Under the pieces are notes generated by a model, which was given only the letters and a program-made list of their open reading frames with translations, searched no databases and was not told the DNA's origin. Below, piece by piece: positions 14,739-23,681 of a stretch of DNA of 64,000 nucleotides. The position numbers and the translations under genes were made by a program. This stretch comes from Solobacterium sp. (GTDB lineage Bacteria > Bacillota_I > Bacilli_A > Erysipelotrichales > Erysipelotrichaceae), in the NCBI GenBank assembly GCA_017404505.1, contig JAFRCE010000022.1:1-64000 (forward strand). The letters run 5' to 3'. Every line of letters begins with the position of its first letter. Position 1 is the first letter of the stretch.

Positions 14739-15974
14739 TTATGCTTTTTTGAGTGTGACGTTCACGTCTCCGTAGGTTTCCGGGACGGTGTATTCTTCTT
14801 CGTTTTTCAGATAGCCTTCCGGAACTTTCATGACATGTACGGTATAGTGACCTTCCGTGGTTTCAAAGAACGCGGCACCTTCGGCATCCGTTCTGCCCAT
14901 CATGCATGTGGTATCAGAGCAGAACTGAAGGGAGGCACCCGGTACCGGTGCTCCGTCACTGTCCGTGACAACGACCCGGTAGCCGTTCTTCTTTACTGAA
15001 GCCGCTTCGGAAGCCTGAACAGGCTCGATTCCGGCTGCCACCTGAGCAAGCAGTTTTTCAAAGATCTTATCGTATTCGGAAAGATCTGCGGGTGCGCCAA
15101 TGACCGGATAGGTCATGATCTTTCCTTCCCGGTTCACGAAGATGGAAGTCGGAATACCCTGGAAGCCAAAGTCGTCATACAGGGTACCGGCCGGCAGAAG
15201 GTTGGTATAGGTCAGATTCTTTTCCGCCATCAGAGCCTTGCATTCGGCAAGTTTTTCATCGGCATCCGTGCAGTAACCGACAATGACAGCGTCTTTTTCA
15301 AGCATGCGGCGGTGAATATTGCCCAGTTCTTCCAACTCGTTCTTGCAGGGATTGCACCAGGTTGCCCAGAAGTTGACCATGGTGACAGCGTGGGCGGCGA
15401 ACAGTTCTTCGCTCTTTACCGGATTGCCGTCGGTGTCAGTGGTTTCAAAATGGACGGATCTGCCGATCAGTTCGACACCGGGGATATGCGGCGGATAGTA
15501 TTCCGCGTTTTTCAATACCTCAATCAGAGTTTTCTGCAGTGTCTGGAATTCTTCCGCGAAGTCAGGATGCTTTTCCATGAATTTTGCTTCGCTGTCACGG
15601 TCCGTGATTGCGTAATAGGTAATATCTTCGCATCTGCCGACTTCGGTAAACATGTCATCACTTGCCGATTCCTTTTTCATGATCTGCTTGATTTCCTTGA
15701 TGCCGCGGTTGCCGTCGATGCCGATAACGGTAAGAATAATACCCATTTTAGTCATGACCTGCATCACTTCTTCCTGTGTCGGTTCGTGATCGGCGGTCTT
15801 TTTTTCCATGTCATCAAGTTCTTCCTTCGTCGCAGCGATATAATTGAACATCATGACGTACATACCGCTGTTTCCGCCCATCGGGAAGGGGGCTAATGCG
15901 CCTTTGGTGTTTTCAAATGTATCGGGATAGGTCAGATTGAATCCCAGATTTTCATGTTTTTCGGTTTTTCCCAT
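14739..15974 (-). CDS. TlpA-like thioredoxin-fold protein with C-terminal prealbumin-like domain
   Basis: 411 residues in three parts. Residues 1-160 are an unrecognised domain (LGFNLTYPDTFENTKGALAP; charged helices). Residues ~165-315 are a TlpA/ResA-type thioredoxin domain: MVNFWATWCNPCKNELEELG carries the CxxC pair, and GFQGIPTSIFVNREGKI holds the cis-proline. Residues ~330-411 are a beta-sandwich like SpaA or transthyretin-like domains (YRVVVTDSDGAPVPGASLQF, TDAEGAAFFETTEGHYTVHV). TlpA proteins are normally exported, yet this one has no signal peptide or lipobox, so it seems cytoplasmic. Redox partner unknown. Confidence 0.75.
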   Translation of the reverse strand: MGKTEKHENLGFNLTYPDTFENTKGALAPFPMGGNSGMYVMMFNYIAATKEELDDMEKKTADHEPTQEEVMQVMTKMGIILTVIGIDGNRGIKEIKQIMKKESASDDMFTEVGRCEDITYYAITDRDSEAKFMEKHPDFAEEFQTLQKTLIEVLKNAEYYPPHIPGVELIGRSVHFETTDTDGNPVKSEELFAAHAVTMVNFWATWCNPCKNELEELGNIHRRMLEKDAVIVGYCTDADEKLAECKALMAEKNLTYTNLLPAGTLYDDFGFQGIPTSIFVNREGKIMTYPVIGAPADLSEYDKIFEKLLAQVAAGIEPVQASEAASVKKNGYRVVVTDSDGAPVPGASLQFCSDTTCMMGRTDAEGAAFFETTEGHYTVHVMKVPEGYLKNEEEYTVPETYGDVNVTLKKA

Positions 15975-16102
15975 AATTATGATTTCTCCTTTGTTTTACA
16001 AACAGATTATACAGCTTTTTCCATATCCGGATGGTTAAGTGATTGAATTGACAGTTGGTATCCGGTAAACAGAAAGTCCCGAACAGACAGAGTCAGATAC
16101 GA

Positions 16103-16108
16103 TATAAT
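16103..16108 (+). promoter_or_regulatory. -10 box of the lipoprotein gene
   Basis: TATAAT 30 bases upstream of the start at 16138, with GGGAGG as ribosome site between. No clear -35. Confidence 0.4.
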
Positions 16109-16137
16109 GAGATTGGCTTTACAGGGAGGTTTCAGCT

Positions 16138-18027
16138 ATGAGAATCATGAAAGCACTGCCTGCTTCTTTTCTGGTCATGTGCATGGCATTGACAGCCTGC
16201 CAGAAAGATCCCACCGAAGGAATGACCAATCCGGAAATCTCGGAGAAAGCCATGGACAATTTCCTGAATAAGATCAGGGAAGGAAACTACACCATCAGCG
16301 ATGGAAGTTTTCTGAAAACATCCGTATACTCCAAAGATCTGGTCTGGTTTGACTACACGGAGGATATCTATAATGACTTCACTGTCATGAGCGTGGACAA
16401 CGAAGCGTTCCAGGCCACCCTGAAAGAAGACGGACTGGAAGAGGTTGCCTATGTTTCGGAAGGCCAGGCAATCGACGCGGCCAGTTCCAGACTTCTGAAT
16501 TACTGGCTGAAAGACGAGGTGTCAGAAGGCAATATCTACAATCTTTTCTATAATGACCCGGATAATCCGCTTGTCTTTGTATCAAAAGAAGAACCTGTAA
16601 AACGGACACTGATTTCCTTCGCGGGGTATGGAGAAAACGCCCTGCGGCTGATGGAAGATGTTTATCTGGAAATGGATAATGTCGATCCTTCCACCGTTCA
16701 CCTCAAAGCGGTGGTGAACAATGACCTGGTTGCCCGCACGAATTATGAGGATATTGATGTCACGGTGACTTTCGGCAACGCCCAGGACAATGCAGCAGCG
16801 GAAGAATGGATGAAGAACCCGGTCTATCCGGCTGCCAGAACAGCCTGGAATGATACGGATGTCTTCATTCTGAATTCGGTTTTCCTGCCCGGATACGGTG
16901 AGGATGTCCTGCCGTTCCCGCCGTTTGCCAGCTATGCGTTTACGATCGACCAGGAAGGTTTCGTCACGGAGGATGCCGCGTCCATGCGCGACGCCCACGC
17001 CACGGAAAAAGATATGGAAGATTATATTGCGCTGCTGAAGGAAAACGGTTTTGCGGAAGCGAAAGAGACTGCGGAAGACGGCAGCGAAAAAACGGTTTAC
17101 CGCCGTATTCTGAGAGAAGAATACAACTGCTCTACCCAGGTCGAACTGGCGTATGACGGCGGTGTCGATCTGACTGCCCGGAAACATTATGATTTCCCGG
17201 AATACGACAGTCTGAATGCGGTCAACGGGAGAATTACGGAACTTGGCTATCCGGCACTTTTGGATACGCTGAATTATGACACTCTTAAGGGAATCGACAG
17301 AGCCGATGAAATGACGGAATCCTGGCTGTATTTCTTCAATTACGAGTCAGGTTTATATGTCACGGTGGATTTCCAGAACCGTGAAGAAGTGCAGTCATGG
17401 CTCGATGAATACTGCAATACACTGCAGAATGCCGGATTCCATCCAGTCGGCGGCGGCAGTATGGAAGAACTCGATCCGGATGAAGGCGGCATGCTTGGCT
17501 CCTATCTTGAGGAAACAGAGGATACGGTACTGAAGAAACGGCTTAAAGCGCTTGGCGATGGCATGGAAGATGATGTGGACTATTATGAATCGGAAAACGG
17601 ATTTGCCAGTTTCCGTTATAAGTTCACGGGTGAGAACACGGTAACGCTGCTTTACAAAGCGGAAAAGTATATCAGTGCTGATGAAGCGGAACAGCTGATC
17701 AGCGACGCCGGATTCCCGCCAATCGACCTGAAGGAACCGATCAGCTGCCGGGATCTGACCCGATTCATGAAGATGCGCTACGGTCTTGACATGACGGCAT
17801 TTGCGACCGTCAGCCAGCAATACGACAGCGCGGAGGAAGCAGAGGCATTCCTGAATGCCTATGAGGCTGTCCTGACAGAGGACGGATACGGCAGAACCGA
17901 TCCGAATATGGCAGGCACTCTGAAACAGATCGCAATATACAACGAAGAAAAAGGAATGACGGTAGGCATCGATTTCTTCGAGCAGGCGGACGGTGCCCTT
18001 GTCAATTTCGACTTCCGGGCTGATTAA
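16138..18027 (+). CDS. Large lipoprotein of unknown function
   Basis: 629 residues. Residues 1-21 are a lipoprotein signal (MRIMKALPASFLVMCMALTAC) with the acylated Cys at 21, so the protein is anchored outside the membrane. The rest is acidic and mixed alpha/beta with no motif I know. Several segments look alike (YIALLKENGFAEAKE, CNTLQNAGFHPVGGG, YEAVLTEDGYGRTD), suggesting three or four copies of a small alpha/beta module of ~120-150 residues. It is followed after 18 bases by a small conserved gene in the same direction. Confidence 0.7.
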   Translation: MRIMKALPASFLVMCMALTACQKDPTEGMTNPEISEKAMDNFLNKIREGNYTISDGSFLKTSVYSKDLVWFDYTEDIYNDFTVMSVDNEAFQATLKEDGLEEVAYVSEGQAIDAASSRLLNYWLKDEVSEGNIYNLFYNDPDNPLVFVSKEEPVKRTLISFAGYGENALRLMEDVYLEMDNVDPSTVHLKAVVNNDLVARTNYEDIDVTVTFGNAQDNAAAEEWMKNPVYPAARTAWNDTDVFILNSVFLPGYGEDVLPFPPFASYAFTIDQEGFVTEDAASMRDAHATEKDMEDYIALLKENGFAEAKETAEDGSEKTVYRRILREEYNCSTQVELAYDGGVDLTARKHYDFPEYDSLNAVNGRITELGYPALLDTLNYDTLKGIDRADEMTESWLYFFNYESGLYVTVDFQNREEVQSWLDEYCNTLQNAGFHPVGGGSMEELDPDEGGMLGSYLEETEDTVLKKRLKALGDGMEDDVDYYESENGFASFRYKFTGENTVTLLYKAEKYISADEAEQLISDAGFPPIDLKEPISCRDLTRFMKMRYGLDMTAFATVSQQYDSAEEAEAFLNAYEAVLTEDGYGRTDPNMAGTLKQIAIYNEEKGMTVGIDFFEQADGALVNFDFRAD

Positions 18028-18045
18028 GCAAAAGGAGAAGACGAC

Positions 18046-18264
18046 ATGCTGTTCTGGAAAAAGAAGAAGACAGTTAAGGAATATGACAGAGAGCACTATG
18101 TGCCGGTGCTGCGTGTCAGCATCTGCACCGGTGAAACAACTGCCGGCTTCCGCCATAAGGAAAACGGCCAGTTTCTGGAGGACAGACTGATTCTTTCTTC
18201 CAGTGATCTGCAGGAATTTAAAGAAGACTACGGAATCACGGAAGAACTGGAAACGATTTACTGA
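18046..18264 (+). CDS. Small conserved protein, function unknown
   Basis: 72 residues with an AAAGGAG ribosome site. Begins MLFWKKKK, then YVPVLRVSICTGETTAGFRH and DLQEFKEDYGITEELETIY. I recall similar short proteins being widespread in Bacillota and sometimes labelled 'aspartate dehydrogenase', a label that cannot be right for this length. The basic N-terminus and the SICTGE segment are the conserved parts. Likely cotranscribed with the large lipoprotein. Confidence 0.65.
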   Translation: MLFWKKKKTVKEYDREHYVPVLRVSICTGETTAGFRHKENGQFLEDRLILSSSDLQEFKEDYGITEELETIY

Positions 18265-18343
18265 TCACATGGCATTAACAGAAAACGAACGATTCGCTGG
18301 ATTCTGATATAATGGATACAGATATATGCAGGAGGAAATAACA

Positions 18344-18550
18344 ATGAGTTTATTATTGGAAGGAATGAGCAGAGGAGCAGGAAAAGATCTGTTTTTCAGC
18401 ATGAAGTCAGATCTGGCCAGTGACATTCTGGATACGGTCAACGACGGTGAAGGTGCGGAAGTCGAGAACCCGGATTCGAAAGAAATTCCATACAAAGGCA
18501 ACTGGGAATCTTCCGAGGGCTTTGTCTGCGACGGCGAAGTTGCCTGCTGA
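18344..18550 (+). CDS. Small Cys-ending peptide, possible secreted or modified peptide
   Basis: 68 residues from ATG 18344, preceded by GGAGG and by TATAAT at 18308-18313, and closed by a terminator at 18592-18618, so it is a complete small transcription unit. The N-terminal half is helical (KDLFFSMKSDLASDILDTVN) and ends NDGEG. The C-terminal half is short, acidic, rich in Gly, Trp and Tyr, and ends FVCDGEVAC with two cysteines six residues apart. I do not recognise it. Precursor-peptide layout is possible, but no modifying enzyme is adjacent. Confidence 0.55.
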   Translation: MSLLLEGMSRGAGKDLFFSMKSDLASDILDTVNDGEGAEVENPDSKEIPYKGNWESSEGFVCDGEVAC

Positions 18551-18591
18551 GCAGTCCGGACAGTATCCGTCTGAGAAAAAAACAGGAAATT

Positions 18592-18618
18592 GAGAACAGT
18601 GCATGCTGTTCTCTTTTT
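18592..18618 (+). terminator. Terminator of the small Cys-ending peptide gene
   Basis: GAGAACAG (18592-18599), six-base loop, CTGTTCTC (18606-18613), five T. Confidence 0.85.
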
Positions 18619-18745
18619 CATGAATCCGTATTCTCCTTTGGGACATATCATTTCCGGGAAATAGGGGATGTTCTTCCGGAAAGACCGGGGTCTTTCTGTT
18701 ATCATCCGCTGTTTTAAAGGTATAATAGAAAACAGAGGACAACAG

Positions 18746-19417
18746 ATGACATTTCCCGACGCATATAAAGGTATAACCCGTATCAGCAAATCCCAGACGA
18801 TGTCGATCTGCATCGATATGACAGCTTTACTGCTGAATTTCCTGTTTTCATTTTCCGCCACCAGCAACCTGGTGCGGATTCTCAGTGTCATGGTCGGTGA
18901 GATCAGTTTTTACGTGATTCTGTTTCTGATTCTGTTCATGGGAGTATTCATGATCATGACCACATATAATCTGGCATCCGGCATGTTTATCGCCAGCCGC
19001 GACGATGACTGGTTCAAAAAAGGTTTCTATGTCAGTCTGCTTTCCATCGTTCTGTATTTCTTTGGCTCGACAAATACAGCCGCGGCGGTTCAAAGTGCCT
19101 TGAGTCTGATCATTGCCATTCTGGCCAGCGTCAGTAAAATTGCCGTCCTTGTCATGACCGTCAAGGGCGTTGACCGGCTGTCCGAAAAACTGCATATGGA
19201 ATATATTAAAGAGCATGGCAAGAAAGCGGTATGGCGGGTCGGACTGGCCCTACTGGTATCCGGAATCGCCACCGGCATTCTGAATATCACGGATGTGCCG
19301 GCAATGGCAATGCCGATTTTTCTCGCTATCAAAGTCATGCAGAGCGGCATGAGCATAACCGCAAGTCTGCTGTATCTAAACTATCTGGATTTCGCCAGAG
19401 AAGTTCTTCGCTCTTAA
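18746..19417 (+). CDS. Integral membrane protein, unknown function
   Basis: 223 residues from ATG 18746, placed just after a TATAAT at 18721-18726 and an AGAGGA site; the longer open frame would run back through that promoter. Five or six hydrophobic segments are visible, for example VILFLILFMGVFMIM, GFYVSLLSIVLYFFG, ALSLIIAILASVSKIAV and VGLALLVSGIATGIL. No family motif recognised. Confidence 0.65.
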   Translation: MTFPDAYKGITRISKSQTMSICIDMTALLLNFLFSFSATSNLVRILSVMVGEISFYVILFLILFMGVFMIMTTYNLASGMFIASRDDDWFKKGFYVSLLSIVLYFFGSTNTAAAVQSALSLIIAILASVSKIAVLVMTVKGVDRLSEKLHMEYIKEHGKKAVWRVGLALLVSGIATGILNITDVPAMAMPIFLAIKVMQSGMSITASLLYLNYLDFAREVLRS

Positions 19418-19422
19418 CCTTT

Positions 19423-19446
19423 AAAACAGACCGGAAGGTCTGTTTT
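19423..19446 (+). terminator. Terminator of the membrane protein gene
   Basis: AAAACAGACC (19423-19432), GGAA loop, GGTCTGTTTT (19437-19446). Confidence 0.85.
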
Positions 19447-19510
19447 CTGATGCGTTGCACGCAGGTAAATGTGCCGCTATAATGAAGTCAGAATACACAG
19501 GTAAAATATC

Positions 19511-20176
19511 ATGTTGAAGTATTTGTTTCTGATCATGTTTTTCATCGTCAGCGCTCTGCATCTTGATGCGAGTTTTAAGGATGACGCCGAAAGGAGAAAA
19601 CGGTCCAAACCATTCCTGCTGATCCTGCTGCTGCTTTATTATGTGTGCGCATCAAAGCAGCGGAGTATCCTTCTGATCCTGGCGCTTCTGACCAGCTGGC
19701 TGGGTGATGTTCTTCTGATTCCGAAGGGTCATAAATGGTTTACGCTCGGCGGCATATCTTTTATGTTCAGCCATCTTTTCTTCGTTCTGGTTTACAGCAG
19801 CCGGATCTCTTTTCAGCATATTGTCTGGCCGCTGGTCCTGCCGGCCGCTCTGGTCTATTTCGGCATTTCCTACAGGATCATCACCATGGTGAAGGAGACC
19901 ACACCAGCCAGAATGATCCCGCCGATGCATTTCTATCTGATCTGCAACAGCACGATGAATATCTTCGCTTTGATGCAGCTGTTTTCCCTGCGAAACGGCG
20001 GGGCCCTGACAGCGTATATCGGTGCCGTGCTTTTCTTCATATCAGACTGCACGCTGTTTCTGGTCCGTTATTACAAGGATCCGGACATTATTTACAAAAA
20101 GCATTTTACCGTCATGCTGACATACCTGCTGGGTGAATATCTTATTGTGGCGGGTATATTGATGCTGAACGGTTAG
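19511..20176 (+). CDS. YhhN family membrane protein (lysoplasmalogenase-like)
   Basis: 221 residues with about eight membrane segments. The conserved YhhN features are KRSKPFLLILLLLYYV, SWLGDVLLIP (with the acidic residue used in catalysis by the family), FMFSHLFFVLVY and FISDCTLFLVRYYK. Characterised members cleave the vinyl ether bond of lysoplasmalogens. Plasmalogens occur in anaerobic Bacillota, so the role is plausible. It is followed by a lipid kinase gene after 13 bases, which suggests a shared membrane-lipid task. Confidence 0.82.
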   Translation: MLKYLFLIMFFIVSALHLDASFKDDAERRKRSKPFLLILLLLYYVCASKQRSILLILALLTSWLGDVLLIPKGHKWFTLGGISFMFSHLFFVLVYSSRISFQHIVWPLVLPAALVYFGISYRIITMVKETTPARMIPPMHFYLICNSTMNIFALMQLFSLRNGGALTAYIGAVLFFISDCTLFLVRYYKDPDIIYKKHFTVMLTYLLGEYLIVAGILMLNG

Positions 20177-20189
20177 GAGGTTTATCAGT

Positions 20190-21089
20190 ATGAGATATCT
20201 ATTTGTTATCAATCCCATGGCGGGAGAAGGAACTGCCGAAGCGGATGTGCGGAGCGCTGTTGAAGGTCTGGCGGAATCCTGCGACATCCATGTGACAGAG
20301 CAGTCGGGTGAAGCCATTGACTATGTCCGGAATTACTGCGCGGAACATGCGGATGAAGAGGTCCGTATCATCGCCTGCGGCGGTGACGGAACGATCAATG
20401 AAGTGTTCAACGGAGCGGTCGGCTTTGCCAATGTGTCTGTCAGCTGCTATCCGTCCGGCAGCGGCAATGACTTTGTCAAAGTATTCGGCGGCAGTGAGAA
20501 GTTCCGCGACATTCCGTCTCTCATGAAAGCGCCGGTGCAGAAACTCGACCTTCTGAAAGTCGGTGAGAGGTACAGTGTCAATGTGGTCAATTTCGGCTTT
20601 GATACGACGGTGGCCATTACGATCAACGAAGAGCGGGCGAAAACCGGCCACGGCAATAAGAATGCCTATACAAAAGGCATTGTCAAAGCATTGCTGACTG
20701 CGATGAACAACCGTTTCCATGTCATCGCCGACGGTGAGGATCTGATTCCTTCCGGCCGGGCTCTGCTGGCAACGGTCGCCAACGGACAGTATGTCGGCGG
20801 TTCGTTCAAATGCGCGCCGCGGGCGAAAACCGATGACGGACTGATCGAAGTGTGCGTCATCCGGCCGATATCCCGTCTGCGTTTTGTCAGGATCCTGAAT
20901 CCGTATACGGAAGGAAAGCATCTCGACGACGAAAGCATGAAGGATATCGTGGTTTACCGGCAGGCCAGGAAAGTGGAAGTTCTGGCGCCGCCGGGATTTG
21001 CCTATTCGCTGGACGGCGAGATCATATATGACAGTCATTTCACGGTGGAAATCGTGCCGGGAGCGCTGAATCTGGCGGTGCCGGAGTAA
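20190..21089 (+). CDS. Diacylglycerol/lipid kinase family protein
   Basis: 299 residues, the usual size for DgkB/YegS-type kinases. N-terminal nucleotide-binding signatures are VINPMAGEG, ACGGDGTINEVFNGA (GGDGT motif at about 68-72) and YPSGSGNDF. The C-terminal half carries NVVNFGFDTTVA and the beta-sandwich with KCAPRAKTDDGLIEVCV. The enzyme would phosphorylate a diacylglycerol-like lipid with ATP at the membrane. AGGAGG stands just before the start. It ends at a strong terminator. Confidence 0.9.
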   Translation: MRYLFVINPMAGEGTAEADVRSAVEGLAESCDIHVTEQSGEAIDYVRNYCAEHADEEVRIIACGGDGTINEVFNGAVGFANVSVSCYPSGSGNDFVKVFGGSEKFRDIPSLMKAPVQKLDLLKVGERYSVNVVNFGFDTTVAITINEERAKTGHGNKNAYTKGIVKALLTAMNNRFHVIADGEDLIPSGRALLATVANGQYVGGSFKCAPRAKTDDGLIEVCVIRPISRLRFVRILNPYTEGKHLDDESMKDIVVYRQARKVEVLAPPGFAYSLDGEIIYDSHFTVEIVPGALNLAVPE

Positions 21090-21112
21090 CCTGAAATCTG
21101 ATCAGGCATAGG

Positions 21113-21143
21113 AAAAGAACAGTTTTGTGAGCTGTTCTTTTTT
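21113..21143 (+). terminator. Terminator of the YhhN/lipid kinase operon
   Basis: AAAAGAACAG (21113-21122), nine-base loop, CTGTTCTTTT (21132-21141) and more T. Confidence 0.88.
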
Positions 21144-21366
21144 ATCATGCGTCACCGGCTGTTTCCGGACGTGTTTGCCGGCCGATACGGTGAATTCATT
21201 TCCCGGTTTCCTTTCTGGGAAAAGACGGTTGAATGAGACAGTTGTCCCGGCGCTGGGGTGCTTTGTTTTCCTTAAAGCAACCGGCCTGTTTTGCAGTGGA
21301 AGGCGGCAGTTGTATTTGTTACAATGATGGTGCAGATATACTGCTGAATGCAGAAGGGAATCAAAT

Positions 21367-22452
21367 ATGTTTAAAATGCCAATCTATCAGAAGCCGGATT
21401 TCACGGCGGCCTCTTTTCAGAACGCACCGGACGTGAAATATGAAAAGGCGGAAAAGGACGGCGTCGTGCCGGAGTATTTTCATTCGACTTCCATTTATCC
21501 GGAATACTTTAAGGTGAACGGGGTCTGGACACTGGCGGAAGAAAGCCGGATGGACAGCTGTGTCGTTCTGCGTGATGACGGCCATCTGGATGTCGTGGAG
21601 CAGCGCAACGTCAAAGCCGGTGACAGGGTCATTCTCGGCCGCTCCGAGCGCTGTGAGGAAGGTATCTTCCTGCATGTGGACGGTTTTAAGCAGGAGGAAG
21701 AGGAGAACAATGATCAGTTCGCCTTCCGTATGAACCGCTCCCGGGAGACTGCTTTCACGAAAAACTACAAGGAATTGTTTGAACTGTTTGAATATGAAAA
21801 AGACCATGGCAAGATCGTCTTTGTCATGGGGCCGGCCTGTTCCTTTGATCAGGACGCCAGACTTGCCATGCAGTCACTGGCGGAAAGAGGATATGTCCAT
21901 GGTCTGCTGGCCGGCAATGCCCTGGCTACCCACGATCTGGAAGCGGGTCTTTTAAGAACGACGCTCGGCCAGGGAATCTATTCCCAGAAATCGATGCCGA
22001 ACGGCCATTACAATCATCTGGATGTTCTGAATAAAGTCAGAAGATGCGGATCGATTCCCGCCTTTATCGAAGAATACAACATCAGGGACGGTATTATTTA
22101 CGGACTGGTGAAGAATCATATACCGTTTGTTCTGACCGGCAGTATCCGTGACGACGGACCGCTGCCGGAAGTGATTGCCGATGCCTATCAGGGACAGGCC
22201 GCCATGCGTAACATGCTGAGGGATGCCACGACCGTCGTGTGTCTTGCGACCCAGCTGCATTCCATCGCCTCCGGCAATATGATTCCGTCTTTCCGGGTCC
22301 GTGACGGCGTTGTGAGACCCGTCTATTTCTATGCCGTCGATATTTCCGAATTTGTCACCAACAAACTGCATGACCGCGGCAGTCTCGGGGCTGTCACGAT
22401 GGTGACCAACGTGCAGGATTTCGTGACCAAACTGAGCAGGGGAGTGAAGTGA
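21367..22452 (+). CDS. LOR/SDH-domain protein, putative ornithine cyclodeaminase (TIGR00300 type)
   Basis: 361 residues. The N-terminal ~120 residues are a small beta-rich domain (SRMDSCVVLRDDGHLDVVEQRNV). The rest matches the LOR/SDH fold: IVFVMGPACSFDQDARLAM, GLLAGNALATHDLEAGLLRTTLG, NGHYNHLDVLNKVRRCGSI and DDGPLPEVIADA. The same unit is the C-terminal half of the cyanobacterial arginine-handling enzyme AgrE/ArgZ and the archaeal ornithine cyclodeaminase, which turn ornithine into proline and ammonia with NAD. Here it overlaps arginine deiminase and precedes ornithine carbamoyltransferase, which fits an ornithine substrate. Activity is inferred. Confidence 0.8.
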   Translation: MFKMPIYQKPDFTAASFQNAPDVKYEKAEKDGVVPEYFHSTSIYPEYFKVNGVWTLAEESRMDSCVVLRDDGHLDVVEQRNVKAGDRVILGRSERCEEGIFLHVDGFKQEEEENNDQFAFRMNRSRETAFTKNYKELFELFEYEKDHGKIVFVMGPACSFDQDARLAMQSLAERGYVHGLLAGNALATHDLEAGLLRTTLGQGIYSQKSMPNGHYNHLDVLNKVRRCGSIPAFIEEYNIRDGIIYGLVKNHIPFVLTGSIRDDGPLPEVIADAYQGQAAMRNMLRDATTVVCLATQLHSIASGNMIPSFRVRDGVVRPVYFYAVDISEFVTNKLHDRGSLGAVTMVTNVQDFVTKLSRGVK

Positions 22453-23669
22453 TGAAAGGCATCCATGTCACATCCGAAATCGCGCCTCTGAAGAAAGTGC
22501 TTCTCCACCGGCCGGGCCGCGAACTGCTGAATCTGGTGCCAAGCCGGCTGAGTGAGTTGCTGTTTGACGATATTCCCTATCTGAAGACTGCCCAGAAGGA
22601 ACATGACGCTTTCGCCGCGCTGCTGAAGGACAACGGAGTGGAAGTGGTTTATCTGGAAGATCTGATGAGTGAAGTGCTGCGGCTGAATCCGGAACTGACG
22701 GATCCTTTCCTGGACCAGTGGCTGGCAGAAGGAAACATCCGCACCAGCAAGTGGCGCCGGAAACTGAAAAGGTATCTGCTGGATAATTTTGCCGGCAAGG
22801 ATCTGGTACTGAAGACAATGGAAGGCGTGACGCTCAAGGAAATGGGGGAAGTCCGTGCCTACTCTCTGCAGGACCGTATCGCGCCTTCGGACGATCTGGT
22901 CGTGGATCCGATGCCGAACCTGTATTTCCAGAGAGACCCGTTCGCCTCGGTGGGAAGAAACGCGCTGGTCAACAAAATGCGTTTTCCGACCCGCCGCAGA
23001 GAAACGATCTACGCCGATTTCATTCTGCGTTTCCATCCCGATTTTGCCGGGCTGGTCAGACAGCTGTACAACCGGACAAGACACGCCTCGATCGAGGGCG
23101 GCGACATTCTCAATCTCAGTGAGAAGGTACTGGCGATCGGTATTTCCGAAAGGACTTCACCGGATGCCATCGAAGCCACGGCGGAACAGATGTTCCGGGA
23201 CGATATCTGTCAGATCGATACCGTCCTGGCCTTCAAGATTCCTTCCAGCCGCGCCTTCATGCATCTGGACACGGTCTTTACCCAGATCGACCGGAATGTC
23301 TATGTCGTTCATCCCGGCATTCTCGGTCCGCTGACCATCTATGAACTGAAGGATGGAAAGAGCGGTCTGAAGATCCGGGAAGTCAGGGGAACCCTGCAGA
23401 GTATTCTGGAACAGTATACCGGCGCGGATCATATCCGGCTGATCTCCTGCGGCGGGGACGATATGATCGCATCCCGGCGTGAGCAGTGGAACGACGGCTC
23501 CAATACGCTGGCTATTGCCCCGGGGAAAGTCATCGTTTATGACCGCAACGACGTCACGAATGAGATATTGCGGAACGAAGGCATTGAAGTGCTGGAAATG
23601 CCGAGTTCAGAGTTATCAAGAGGAAGAGGCGGACCCCGCTGCATGTCCATGCCTCTGATCAGAGAATAG
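22452..23669 (+). CDS. arcA: Arginine deiminase
   Basis: 405 residues from ATG 22452, preceded by GGAGTGA and overlapping the previous stop (TGATG); a GTG one codon earlier is less likely. Hydrolyses arginine to citrulline and ammonia in the cytoplasm. Catalytic landmarks are NLYFQRDPFAS, ASIEGGDILNL (Glu/Asp pair), FMHLDTVFTQID (His and Asp) and the nucleophilic Cys397 in RGRGGPRCMSMPL. It is the second gene of a tight three-gene operon. A carbamate kinase and an arginine/ornithine antiporter, usual partners for ATP yield, are not in this window. Confidence 0.96.
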   Translation: MKGIHVTSEIAPLKKVLLHRPGRELLNLVPSRLSELLFDDIPYLKTAQKEHDAFAALLKDNGVEVVYLEDLMSEVLRLNPELTDPFLDQWLAEGNIRTSKWRRKLKRYLLDNFAGKDLVLKTMEGVTLKEMGEVRAYSLQDRIAPSDDLVVDPMPNLYFQRDPFASVGRNALVNKMRFPTRRRETIYADFILRFHPDFAGLVRQLYNRTRHASIEGGDILNLSEKVLAIGISERTSPDAIEATAEQMFRDDICQIDTVLAFKIPSSRAFMHLDTVFTQIDRNVYVVHPGILGPLTIYELKDGKSGLKIREVRGTLQSILEQYTGADHIRLISCGGDDMIASRREQWNDGSNTLAIAPGKVIVYDRNDVTNEILRNEGIEVLEMPSSELSRGRGGPRCMSMPLIRE

Positions 23670-23681
23670 GAGAAATGTATC

